The notes below the pieces were generated by a model. The model searched no databases. It saw nothing but the letters and a program-made list of their open reading frames with translations, and was not told where the DNA came from. Below are positions 7,682 through 16,124 of a DNA stretch of 18,956 nt, piece by piece (positions within the stretch are counted from its first letter, which is position 1; every line of letters starts with the position of its first letter). Position numbers and translations under genes: made by a program. Origin of the DNA: UBA8389 sp964472175 (GTDB lineage Bacteria > Bacteroidota > Bacteroidia > Bacteroidales > UBA1402). The DNA is taken from NCBI GenBank assembly GCA_964472175.1, contig CAYYJF010000036.1, positions 1 to 18,956 of the forward strand, in the 5' to 3' direction.

Positions 7682-9010
7682 ATGTTTGAAAATTTAAGCG
7701 ATAGGTTAGAAAGGTCATTTCAGTTGCTCAGAGGCCAAGGGAAGATAACAGAAATCAATGTTGCTGAGACATTGAAAGATGTACGTCGTGCTTTGCTTGA
7801 TGCCGATGTGAACTATAAAATTGCCAAGCAATTTACAGAAGATGTCAAAACCAAAGCTTTGGGTCAGGATGTGCTGAAAGCCATCAAACCCAAAGAAATG
7901 ATGGTGAAGATTGTTCACGATGAGTTGGCTGCCCTGATGGGTGGTGAAAATGCCGATGTGAATCTGAAAGGGAATCCAGCCGTCATATTGATGTCCGGAT
8001 TGCAGGGCTCGGGTAAAACGACTTTCTCCGGAAAATTGGCAAAAATGCTTCAAACCAAAAGGTCAAAAAGGCCTTTGTTGGTTGCCTGTGACGTCTACCG
8101 ACCAGCTGCTATTGAGCAATTGAAGGTGCTTGGGGCTTCGATCGATGTTCCTGTTTATGCGGAGCCGGATAGTAAAAACCCGATAGAAATTGCATTGAAT
8201 GCCATCGTATTTGCAAAAAAGAATCAACTGGATTTGGTGATTATTGATACCGCTGGTCGTTTGGCCATTGATGAAGTCATGATGACCGAAATCGCTGCCA
8301 TTAAAAAAGCCGTAAATCCGCACGAAATTCTGTTTGTTGTGGATGCCATGACCGGACAGGATGCCGTGAATACTGCCAAAGAATTCAATGATACCCTCGA
8401 TTTCGATGGTGTGGTTCTGACCAAGCTTGATGGTGACTCCAGAGGTGGTGCGGCCTTGTCCATCAGAACTGTTGTCAATAAACCGATTAAGTTTATCGGA
8501 ACCGGCGAAAAATTGGAAGCCATTGACGTGTTCCACCCCAAACGTATGGCCGACCGTATTTTGGGGATGGGTGATGTGGTTTCTTTGGTTGAAAAAGCTC
8601 AGGAACAATTTGACGAAGAAGAAGCTAGAAAATTATCCAAAAAAATTGCGAAGAATCAGTTTGATTTCAACGATTTTGTCTCTCAGATTGCACAAATCAA
8701 GAAAATGGGCAACATCAAAGACCTGGCATCGATGATTCCTGGTGTTGGTAAGGCCATCAAAGATGTTGACATCGATGACGATGCCTTTAAAGGTGTTGAA
8801 GCCATGATTGGTTCAATGACCCCTGAAGAACGAAGCAATCCAGATTTGATCAATCCCAGCAGAAGAAATAGAATTGCCAAGGGAAGTGGCACGAACATTC
8901 AGGAAGTGAATCGATTGATGAAACAATTTGAAGAAGCCAGAAAAATGATGCGTCAAGTCAGTAAAATGAAACAACCTGGCAAAGGTTTGGCGAATCTCAA
9001 ACGAAGATAA
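7682..9010 (+). CDS. ffh: Signal recognition particle protein Ffh (SRP54)
   Basis: The GTPase subunit of the bacterial signal recognition particle. It binds signal sequences and transmembrane segments as they leave the ribosome and hands the complex to FtsY at the SecYEG translocon. At 442 residues it has the N domain (about 1-90, with ALLDADVNY), the G domain (G1 GLQGSGKTT at 106-114, DVYRPAA at 137-143, DTAGR at 189-193, TKLDGD near 247) and a methionine-rich M domain from about 320 that binds 4.5S RNA and signal peptides. All motifs are intact. Its own -7 box lies 22 bases upstream, and folD begins 11 bases after its stop, so the two are almost certainly one operon. The 4.5S RNA gene is not in this window. 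Confidence 0.98.
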   Translation: MFENLSDRLERSFQLLRGQGKITEINVAETLKDVRRALLDADVNYKIAKQFTEDVKTKALGQDVLKAIKPKEMMVKIVHDELAALMGGENADVNLKGNPAVILMSGLQGSGKTTFSGKLAKMLQTKRSKRPLLVACDVYRPAAIEQLKVLGASIDVPVYAEPDSKNPIEIALNAIVFAKKNQLDLVIIDTAGRLAIDEVMMTEIAAIKKAVNPHEILFVVDAMTGQDAVNTAKEFNDTLDFDGVVLTKLDGDSRGGAALSIRTVVNKPIKFIGTGEKLEAIDVFHPKRMADRILGMGDVVSLVEKAQEQFDEEEARKLSKKIAKNQFDFNDFVSQIAQIKKMGNIKDLASMIPGVGKAIKDVDIDDDAFKGVEAMIGSMTPEERSNPDLINPSRRNRIAKGSGTNIQEVNRLMKQFEEARKMMRQVSKMKQPGKGLANLKRR

Positions 9011-9021
9011 TATAGAACGAT

Positions 9022-9906
9022 ATGCAATTAATAGATGGAAAAATGGTCGCTGCAACCATAAAGCAAGAAATTGCGGCAGAAGTAAATGCTTTGATCGCAG
9101 CGGGTAAAAAAAGACCTCATTTGGCTGCCATATTGGTTGGACATGATGGCGGAAGTGAATCTTATGTAGCCGGTAAGGTCAAGGACTGTGAAGATTGCGG
9201 ATTTGTGTCCACCTTGATTCGATTTGAAAATGATGTCACAGAAGCACGTTTGTTGGAAGAAGTTGAGGCTTTAAACAACAATGAGGATGTAGATGGGTTT
9301 ATCGTTCAATTGCCTTTGCCAAAGCATATTTCTGAACAAAAGATCATAGAAGCCATCGATTATAAAAAGGACGTAGATGGATTTCATCCGGTCAATGTCG
9401 GTCGTGTCAGCCTTGGTTTGCCCGGATTTGTTTCAGCCACCCCTGCAGGTATTCTGGAACTGTTGAAACGCTACCAGATTGAAACCGCGGGAAAGCATGT
9501 TGTTGTAATTGGCAGAAGCAACATTGTGGGTAAGCCCGTTGCAAACTTGTTGATGCAAAAAGGCTATCCCGGTAATGCAACAGTCACCGTTTGCCACAGT
9601 TACTCAACGGACATCGTTGAACAATGCCAAAAGGCTGATATCGTGATTTGTGCGTTGGGAAAACCTGCATTTTTGAAAGCAGAAATGATCAAAGAGGGTG
9701 CTGTTGTGATTGACGTTGGAACCACCAGAGTCCCTTCCACCTTAACCAAAAGTGGGTTTAAGCTCATGGGGGATGCCGATTTTGAAGAAGTTTCAAAGAA
9801 GTGTTCGTACATTACCCCCGTTCCCGGAGGTGTTGGTTTGATGACCAGGGTTTCTTTGATGCAAAATACCTTATTGGCCGGAAGCAAAGCCATCTATTTA
9901 AAATAG
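9022..9906 (+). CDS. folD: Bifunctional methylenetetrahydrofolate dehydrogenase/cyclohydrolase FolD
   Basis: Cytoplasmic enzyme that oxidises 5,10-methylene-THF to 5,10-methenyl-THF with NADP+ and then hydrolyses it to 10-formyl-THF, supplying one-carbon units for purines and formyl-Met-tRNA. At 294 residues it matches the family. Visible motifs are the catalytic Lys K52 in the S-x-x-YV-x-x-K signature, QLPLP at 96-100, KDVDGFHP at about 116-123, the nucleotide-binding GRSNIVGKP at 164-172, and the C-terminal TPVPGGVG signature. The ATG lies 11 bases after ffh, whose promoter it probably shares. The start fits the usual N-terminus (QLIDGK). Confidence 0.97.
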   Translation: MQLIDGKMVAATIKQEIAAEVNALIAAGKKRPHLAAILVGHDGGSESYVAGKVKDCEDCGFVSTLIRFENDVTEARLLEEVEALNNNEDVDGFIVQLPLPKHISEQKIIEAIDYKKDVDGFHPVNVGRVSLGLPGFVSATPAGILELLKRYQIETAGKHVVVIGRSNIVGKPVANLLMQKGYPGNATVTVCHSYSTDIVEQCQKADIVICALGKPAFLKAEMIKEGAVVIDVGTTRVPSTLTKSGFKLMGDADFEEVSKKCSYITPVPGGVGLMTRVSLMQNTLLAGSKAIYLK

Positions 9907-9933
9907 GAATGAACAACTGAAACGAATGCAATC

Positions 9934-10776
9934 ATGAAAAAATACCGGATTGTCTGGTTTCTTTGCTGCATGATGTTTTTGAGTGCACATGCACAGTCTG
10001 ATGCGAATCAGGTTCGTTTCAAGTCGTTTATGACTTTCGCCCAGGAAAAAAAATGGCAAAATTTGACTCCTGGCGAAAGGGTGAGCCAAATAGCCCGTTT
10101 TTTTATTGGGACACCTTATGTTGGTGGTACTTTGGAATTTCCTGGTCCTGAGCAAATGCGGTTTAATCTAAATGCATTTGATTGCAATACATTTGTTGAG
10201 AATGTGCTTTCATTGAGCATTTTGTTGGACGAAGAGCAGCAAGATTGGGCACGATTCAAGGAAATTCTTGAAACAATCCGATATCGGTATGGTGTCTTAA
10301 ACGGTTATACAAGCCGACTTCATTATTTGTCTGATTGGCTGGTTGAAAATTCGACCAGAGCGGTTTTTGACTGGGTTGATGCTGCTCCCGGAATGGAGCC
10401 CTTCAAACCCAATGTTTCCTATATGTCAAAGCATCCCGATTTGTATCCTGCACTTAAAAATAACCCCGGTTTTGTCGATGAGATCGCTTTGATTGAGGCC
10501 TTTATTCGAAATAAGTATGTGTTGAAATATATGCCCAAAGCCAAAGTGACCAAACGATCCGAGTGGATACAAAATGGTGATGTCATTGCCATCACGACCA
10601 ATATGGAAGGTTTGGATTTTTCGCATGTAGGCATTGCCATCAGAAAAAATGGTTTGTTGTATTTGATTCATGCCTCGAGCTCGGGTAAAAAAGTGGAAAT
10701 ATCCACAGCCACGCTGAATAATTATTTGGCTGATATCAAAAAACATACGGGAATTGTCGTGGTCAGACCCATGTAA
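9934..10776 (+). CDS. Secreted DUF1460 (NlpC/P60-like) cell-wall amidase
   Basis: A 280-residue exported protein with a signal peptide ending in AHA at about residue 20. The rest matches DUF1460 (PF07313), an NlpC/P60-type cysteine peptidase fold. The nucleophile is C84 in the AFDCNTF motif. H231 in the SHVGI motif is the probable catalytic His, and H246 in LIHAS the third polar residue. Characterised family members act as N-acetylmuramoyl-L-alanine amidases with narrow specificity for peptidoglycan fragments, so a role in wall-fragment turnover or recycling in the periplasm is likely. It follows folD by 27 bases on the same strand with no terminator, so it may be read through from ffh-folD, although its function is unrelated. 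Family assignment is firm; the exact substrate is inferred. Confidence 0.9.
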   Translation: MKKYRIVWFLCCMMFLSAHAQSDANQVRFKSFMTFAQEKKWQNLTPGERVSQIARFFIGTPYVGGTLEFPGPEQMRFNLNAFDCNTFVENVLSLSILLDEEQQDWARFKEILETIRYRYGVLNGYTSRLHYLSDWLVENSTRAVFDWVDAAPGMEPFKPNVSYMSKHPDLYPALKNNPGFVDEIALIEAFIRNKYVLKYMPKAKVTKRSEWIQNGDVIAITTNMEGLDFSHVGIAIRKNGLLYLIHASSSGKKVEISTATLNNYLADIKKHTGIVVVRPM

Positions 10777-10802
10777 AAATGATAAAAAAATGGTGTTGAG
10801 GC

Positions 10803-10833
10803 TTGCATGAAACACATTAATACACTACTTTTG
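10803..10833 (+). promoter_or_regulatory. tRNA-His promoter
   Basis: A TTG at 10803-10805, a 20-base spacer and TACTTTTG at 10826-10833 match the Bacteroidota primary promoter with correct spacing. The tRNA begins 15 bases later. Confidence 0.65.
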
Positions 10834-10848
10834 CAGCGCAATTAGATG

Positions 10849-10922
10849 GTGGTTGTAGCTCAGTTGGTTAGAGCGACGGATTGTGGTTCCGTAGGTCGCG
10901 GGTTCGAACCCCGTCTCCCACC
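10849..10922 (+). tRNA. tRNA-His (anticodon GTG)
   Basis: A full cloverleaf can be drawn: D stem GCTC/GAGC (10858-10861 with 10871-10874), anticodon stem ACGGA/TCCGT (10876-10880 with 10888-10892) with loop TTGTGGT and anticodon GTG, and T stem GCGGG/CCCGT around a standard TTCGAAC loop. A genomic G at 10848 can provide the G-1 that pairs with C73, as expected for tRNA-His. The 3' CCA is not encoded. The acceptor stem has two adjacent mismatches: 5' GTGGTTG against 3' CTCCCAC gives U5-C68 and U6-U67. A strong terminator follows directly. Confidence 0.93.
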
Positions 10923-10923
10923 C

Positions 10924-10975
10924 AAATGAGGATATCCAAAAGGTTTATACCAATGGATGTCCTCATTTTTTTTTT
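10924..10975 (+). terminator. Rho-independent terminator of tRNA-His
   Basis: A 14-bp stem (10924-10937 with 10955-10968, one G-U pair) followed by an unbroken T run to 10975. It starts two bases after the tRNA discriminator base. Confidence 0.9.
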
Positions 10976-11024
10976 AATATAAGATTGATTAAATTTACGA
11001 CCTGAAACCTTAAATTTTATTTGA

Positions 11025-13332
11025 ATGAAAACACCTCTACTCTTTAGGATAAGCACGTATGCGCTTATATTTCAAATGCTTTTTGTTTTTGATGTTTCTG
11101 CTGAAACAATTAAAGTCGGAACATCCGATCGGGAAATGTTTACCTATATTCCAAGCAATCTGGGCGCAAAAAGGCCGTTGATTATTTCAATGCATGGCAT
11201 GAATCAGGATGCCAATTATCAAAAAAACCAAGCAAAATTTGAATCGATTGCAGATACAGCAAAATTTGCTGTTGTCTTTCCAAATGGCATCAACAAGTCA
11301 TGGGATATTTCTGGTTCAACGGACATTAATTTTGTTTTGGCCATCATTGACACCATGGTAAACAGATACAACATTGATAGAAATCGGGTATATCTTTCCG
11401 GTTTTTCAATGGGAGGGATGTTTACCTATCACGCCATGACGAGGATAGCCGACAAAATTGCTGCATTTGCCCCCATGAGTGGTTATCCGATGGGTGGATC
11501 ATCCTTTCAAAGTTCCAGGCCGGTTCCCATCATTCACTTTCACGGAACAACGGATGATGTTGTATCATTTAATGGTGTGGCCAGTTTGATGGCAGGTTGG
11601 GCGGCTAGAAATGGATGTCCGACAACAGCGGTTGTTACAAAACCCTATCCAAGCAATATATCCAATTCATTTGCGACCAAACATTATTGGGGAAAAGGAT
11701 TGGCCGGAGTTGAGGTCGTATTGATGGAACTTGCAGGAAAAGGCCATTGGATTTCAACCGATTTGGCCAATGGCATTCATACCAGTGAAGAAATCTGGAA
11801 ATTTTGTAAAAACTTTGCATTGGATCTGAAAGTTCCGACGGTACAATTCACATCACCCAAAAATGGCATCTCCTACACCACTTTTGGTGGAAGTGCACAA
11901 GTAGATCAACTCTTTTTACAAGCTTTTGCGACAGATCCGGACGGAACGGTTGCCTCTGTTGAATTTTTTGACGGTAGTGTTTCTTTGTTCAAAGATGAAC
12001 AAACGCCTTATCAATTCAATTGGACACAAATACCTGCAGGAACACACAACATTCGTGCCGTTGTTACCGACAACGAGGGTAGAACTGCAGAGGCAACATG
12101 TACAATTTCCATCAATGCACCAACGGGCAACTTTTTGATTTCCAATTTGTTTAATGCATCCGGATCCATTCCTGCCGGATGGGCTACTTTCGATGGATCG
12201 ACCAAACGAACTGGCCCAATGACTGGCTTGGGTAGTGGTAGTCGTATGATGCAATTTACGAATGCTGTCAGAGATTTTGATTATGGGATGTATTTTCGCA
12301 ATACGACAGGCGGAATTCACGAAGGTGCCTTGACTTTTGCAGAATCAGGAAGTGGGGCATTTTTGAAACTCAATCCGGGAATTTATGAATTGACTTTCAA
12401 AAATGCCAATTGGAATATGCCCAATAATGGAGAGATTACCTGTGTAATTAAAAAGCAAAAAAACGATTCCATTATTGGAAGAAGAACCGTTCGACCCACC
12501 ACAAATATTGGAAATTCGCCAGCGAATAGTTTTTCCGGTACTTCGTTGAGTTCACTCTGGTTTGAAATGAATTCGGTTGAAGATGTGGTTATTGCGTTTT
12601 ACACCGAAGATGTTGCCTGGGCTGATGCCGTCATAACAGATGTTCGGATGATGCAACAGACATCGGATTCATTGTCCTTTTATAAAGTACGATTAACACA
12701 AGCGCTTGCACGTGCAAAATCCATTTTAGAAGCCTCTGTCGATCCCATCTTTGCTTGTGGCGATCGTACCAATTTGAACACGTTATTCTATCAATACAAT
12801 CTGTTTGAATCTGCCAATTATGGGGATTACAAACCCATCATTTCAATCATGAATGATGCTTCAAATACTGCGCAACTGGCAATTCAACAAGTGAAGGATT
12901 CAGAGCGACAATTGGCTGTGTATTCAGAGAATTTTGCCAATCATATAGGTGGTTTACCAAAAGGTTGGAGAACTTTTGACAACACCGTTGAAAGAAAAGG
13001 CTTGTTGACAGGACTTGGAAGTGGTTGTCGGGTTTTGCAGTTTACGGGTGCGACCAGAGACTTCAATCAGGGTTTGTATATCCGAAGTATCAATGGCACA
13101 GCCAATATGGGTTTTGCAAAATTTGCTGCTGTGAATACGGACAGTTTGTTGACTTTACAGCCCGGAAAATACACTTTGAAATATCGTGTATGCAATTGGA
13201 ACAGATCCTCTTTTAGTGCCATTACAGGCAAGGTGGTGACCAGGGCTGACAGCGCAACCGTTGCTTCCATTGTGACGACTCCGTCGTGTAACATTGGCAA
13301 CAGTCCAAGCAATTCCTTTTCTGGAAGTAGTT
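11025..13332 (+). CDS. Secreted modular esterase (PHB depolymerase/CE1-like), 3' end lost in assembly gap
   Basis: An exported alpha/beta hydrolase followed by accessory domains; 769 codons are visible before the gap. There is a signal peptide to about residue 26 (VSA-E). The catalytic domain (about 27-268) is of the polyhydroxybutyrate depolymerase/feruloyl esterase (CE1) type, with the oxyanion HG motif at 57-58, nucleophile S128 in GFSMG, D178 in HGTTDD and H241 in GKGHW. An Ig-like domain follows at about 271-363, then a beta-rich domain (about 371-547), a helical linker (about 548-632) and a second copy of the beta-rich domain (from about 633), cut by the N run. The likely substrate is an ester-linked plant or other polysaccharide decoration rather than storage PHB (inference). 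After the gap two frames close, at 13451 (KQKNI) or 13459 (KTEKYLIR). The second resembles the basic end of a T9SS sorting domain. Confidence 0.82.
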
Positions 13333-13432
13333 NNNNNNNNNNNNNNNNNNNNNNNNNNNNNNNNNNNNNNNNNNNNNNNNNNNNNNNNNNNNNNNNNNNN
13401 NNNNNNNNNNNNNNNNNNNNNNNNNNNNNNNN
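13333..13432. other. Assembly gap (100 N)
   Basis: Exactly 100 N, the conventional placeholder for a scaffold gap of unknown length. It interrupts the second copy of the repeated domain of the secreted esterase. True distance and reading frame across it cannot be inferred. Confidence 0.98.
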
Positions 13433-13459
13433 AAAACAGAAAAATATTTAATTCGATAA
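13433..13459 (+). CDS. Probable 3' end of the esterase gene after the gap
   Basis: A short coding remnant between the gap and the terminator. One frame gives KTEKYLIR and stops at 13457-13459; another gives KQKNI and stops at 13449-13451. The third frame runs through the terminator and is unlikely. A basic, hydrophobic, short tail is what a type A T9SS sorting domain ends with, which favours the first frame, but too little is visible to be sure that it belongs to the same gene. Confidence 0.4.
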   Translation, partial: KTEKYLIR

Positions 13460-13469
13460 ATCAAAGGAA

Positions 13470-13510
13470 AAAGCCGGTAACGCTTCATGTGTTACCGGCT
13501 TTCTATTTTA
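13470..13510 (+). terminator. Rho-independent terminator after the esterase
   Basis: A 12-bp perfect stem (13470-13481 with 13491-13502) with a nine-base loop and a U-rich tail. It separates the esterase from the MFS gene, whose ATG is only 19 bases past the stem. Confidence 0.88.
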
Positions 13511-13520
13511 TCCGAAAGCA

Positions 13521-14771
13521 ATGGCTCAGCATCAAGAAAAGGGAAAGCACTGGTTTTTGTTGTTTACGACCAATTTTTTGGGCGTTTTCAATGATAACTT
13601 CCTGAAACATTGCATTGTATTTATATCATTGACCTGGGCCATGCCCGGTTGGATTTCTCAGGCACAATTGATTTCTATCGTTGCGGCAGCATTGGTTGTC
13701 CCTTACCTGATCTTTTCCCCTTTGGCAGGTAAATGGTCGATAGCTCATTCCAAACAGAAGATCTGGAGATTGTTTAAATTGCTGGAAATCCCCATCATGT
13801 TGTTGGCTGCTGCTGCATTTTTGTTTGAGTCTATCTATGTGGCCATTTTTTCAGTCTTGCTCATGGGTATTCAAAGCAGCATGTATTCACCTGCCAAATA
13901 TGGTTTGATTCGTGATGTCGGGGGGCAAGAAGGGGTCTCATTTGGTAGCGGTGTCTTCGAGACCATGTCTTTTCTTGGCATTTTGCTTGGGTCTGTGTTG
14001 GCTCCATGGATTTCCGATCATTACAACGTCTGGTTGGTGGTCTCTATTTTTCTTGGCGTAGCCTTTTTGGGATACTTTACCAGCATGCGTATGAAAATCA
14101 AAGAGATACCCGTCGAATCCGATGCGTCAACCAGCGCCAATCCCATTCGCTTTTTATTGGATTCAATCAAAGAGGCATCTCAATATAAATACCTGAATTC
14201 TGCAGTCCTGGGTAGTTCGGTGTTTTGGATGATAGGCGGGATGATCCAAATGAATGTGGTCATTCATTCGACCAAAACGCTTGGTTTGAGCAATACCATC
14301 TCTGGCATCGTACTTTGTTGTGCCGCTGTGGGCATTGCTTTGGGCTGTACCATTGCCGGTGTATTGGCAAAGAATAAAGTCAGACCCGGTATGATTCCGT
14401 TGGGATTGTTTGGAATGATTTTCGCATTGGCCTGTTTGGTGTGGATACCAATGTCTCCTTTTTGGACAGGTTTTTCCATCTTTCTGTTGGCGTTTATGGG
14501 CGGTTTCTTTGAAGTGCCCTGTATGGCCTTGATTCAGCATGCCAATCTTGGCCGAAAGTTGGGAGCCATGATCGGGTATTTGAATTTTGTCAATTTTGTA
14601 TTTATCCTGATTGGAACCGGCTTGTTTTCCCTCACAACAATTTTGACAAACGACAGCAGCCATGCCGTGTTTGTGGTGATCATGGTTTGTTGCCTGCTTA
14701 CCGGTGCCTATTTTTATCTAAGACATCCCGAATTTTTCAAATGGAAAAAGAGTAGGGTTATAAATCTTTGA
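13521..14771 (+). CDS. MFS transporter, LplT-like
   Basis: A 416-residue inner-membrane protein with about twelve hydrophobic segments, of the major facilitator superfamily. The N-terminal FNDNFLK motif (23-29) and the SPAKYGLI motif (123-130) in the loop after TM4 are shared with the lysophospholipid flippase LplT and the MFS half of Aas-type fusion proteins. Transport of lysophospholipid to the inner leaflet is therefore the best guess. No acyltransferase partner is encoded next to it, so this stays uncertain. The ATG at 13521 lies just after the terminator of the previous gene, leaving almost no room for its own promoter, which may overlap the terminator or lie in the gap region. Its last 14 bases overlap the convergent YihY gene. 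Confidence 0.85.
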   Translation: MAQHQEKGKHWFLLFTTNFLGVFNDNFLKHCIVFISLTWAMPGWISQAQLISIVAAALVVPYLIFSPLAGKWSIAHSKQKIWRLFKLLEIPIMLLAAAAFLFESIYVAIFSVLLMGIQSSMYSPAKYGLIRDVGGQEGVSFGSGVFETMSFLGILLGSVLAPWISDHYNVWLVVSIFLGVAFLGYFTSMRMKIKEIPVESDASTSANPIRFLLDSIKEASQYKYLNSAVLGSSVFWMIGGMIQMNVVIHSTKTLGLSNTISGIVLCCAAVGIALGCTIAGVLAKNKVRPGMIPLGLFGMIFALACLVWIPMSPFWTGFSIFLLAFMGGFFEVPCMALIQHANLGRKLGAMIGYLNFVNFVFILIGTGLFSLTTILTNDSSHAVFVVIMVCCLLTGAYFYLRHPEFFKWKKSRVINL

Positions 14772-16098
14772 TGAGAATCTGATTTCCACTTTCCTGAATG
14801 CATTTTTCGATCCCCAGCATGGCTTTCCATTGTGTATGATACATTTCGTCCACATCGATGGCAAAATCTTCGGTTCCTTGTTCAAACATCCTCTGATACA
14901 GTAGCCCAACGGTGAGTTTGTTGATATCGATGGCTGGTTGATAGGCTGTTTCCTCTTTGTGCTTCGGGCTGTTCGTTTCTGAAATCAAATTCATTTCCAA
15001 CAATCTGTTGATGGTCCAAGTTGTCAATCTGGCCGGTATTTGGTACTGATTTGACAAATCTTTCATGGTCATTGGCCCTTCCTCATTCTCAAATCGTTTA
15101 CACAACACGTTCATAAACAGCACGCAAATAAAATAGCGATACCTGTGGCTGACATTTTTGGTTTCCTTCTCAAAATAAAAATTCTGGACGTTTTGAGCAG
15201 CGAATGCGATTTCTGCTCCAATCAAAACAATGGTCCATGAAAGCTGCAACCACAATAGGAACAATGGAATGGCAGCAAAGCTACCGTAAATGGCATTGTA
15301 TCTGTTGACCCAAATTTGACCGCTGATGTACAAATATTGAAAAGCCTGATAGCCCAATCCGGCGATGATCCCTGCCAACAAGGCATTGCTGAATTTGACT
15401 TTGGTGTTGGGCAAAATGATGTATAAAAGAGTGAAAACCAAACAGCTGATGATGTAGGGTAGGAGTGCGACCAAAATGGATGTGATGGGGCTGAAAAAGT
15501 TTAACAGATACGATTCTGAAAAAGCAGTTTTCATGAAAATGGAAATACCGCTTGATACAATCAACAAGAGTGGAATGAGCAGAATGGCAGCAAAATAATC
15601 ACTGATTTGTCTGGCCAAACTTCTGGTCTTTCGTATTTGAAAGATGTCGTTCACCGCAATTTCGACCGACTGCATAATGGTCCAGACAGAGGCCACTAAA
15701 AAGACAATACCAACGCCAAGTACAATGCCACTGGTGGTCACATCCAGGAATGAACGCACAAAGCCAAACAGCATATCCAGGACTTCTGTTTGTCCCGGCA
15801 ACAATTTGGCCAGCTCAGCTTCAATGACTTTTTGAAACCCAAAACCCCTGGCAATACCCAGTGTGATGGCAAAAATGGGCACAACGGCCAATAGGGTAGA
15901 ATACGTCAGGGCAGATGCGCGGGTTGTCAACCTGTCTGAAATAAAACCACGCACTGCTAAAATCAATGTTCGAAAGATGTTGAGCAGGATGTTTCGAATA
16001 CCCTTCACTTCATGCCTGGGAACCCTCCAAATGTCGTTTGAAGTAAAACGGAGAAATTCGTCTATTCGATTGCCAATGGTGCGTTTGGATTTTTCCAT
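14758..16098 (-). CDS. YihY/BrkB-family inner membrane protein
   Basis: A 446-residue membrane protein of the YihY (UPF0761/BrkB, PF03631) family, once misnamed RNase BN. The signature RASALTYSTLL at 60-70 begins the first conserved segment, followed by about five more hydrophobic segments to about residue 300. The cytoplasmic C-terminal part (about 340-375) looks like a winged helix, an extension common in Bacteroidota members. The molecular function is not established; roles in envelope assembly or polysaccharide handling are only suggested. The frame stays open upstream to 16158, but that part lies in the 3' end of rnpB. I chose the ATG at 16098, which has an AGGGG Shine-Dalgarno-like stretch about eight bases before it. 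It follows rnpB by 26 bases and may be expressed by read-through from it. Confidence 0.9.
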   Translation of the reverse strand: MEKSKRTIGNRIDEFLRFTSNDIWRVPRHEVKGIRNILLNIFRTLILAVRGFISDRLTTRASALTYSTLLAVVPIFAITLGIARGFGFQKVIEAELAKLLPGQTEVLDMLFGFVRSFLDVTTSGIVLGVGIVFLVASVWTIMQSVEIAVNDIFQIRKTRSLARQISDYFAAILLIPLLLIVSSGISIFMKTAFSESYLLNFFSPITSILVALLPYIISCLVFTLLYIILPNTKVKFSNALLAGIIAGLGYQAFQYLYISGQIWVNRYNAIYGSFAAIPLFLLWLQLSWTIVLIGAEIAFAAQNVQNFYFEKETKNVSHRYRYFICVLFMNVLCKRFENEEGPMTMKDLSNQYQIPARLTTWTINRLLEMNLISETNSPKHKEETAYQPAIDINKLTVGLLYQRMFEQGTEDFAIDVDEMYHTQWKAMLGIEKCIQESGNQILIKDL

Positions 16099-16124
16099 GT
16101 GTTTTCCCCTTGATAAAATAAAAA

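Noticed and set aside
10868..11056. 62-codon frame on the minus strand over tRNA-His
   Set aside because: It is the complement of the tRNA and terminator, a well-known type of spurious protein.
11025..13451. A single 808-residue protein running through the gap
   Set aside because: The 100 N are a placeholder, so the frame after it is arbitrary; only 769 codons are supported.
13294..13605. Frame spanning the gap into the MFS gene
   Set aside because: It reads through N, the terminator and the MFS start in another frame.
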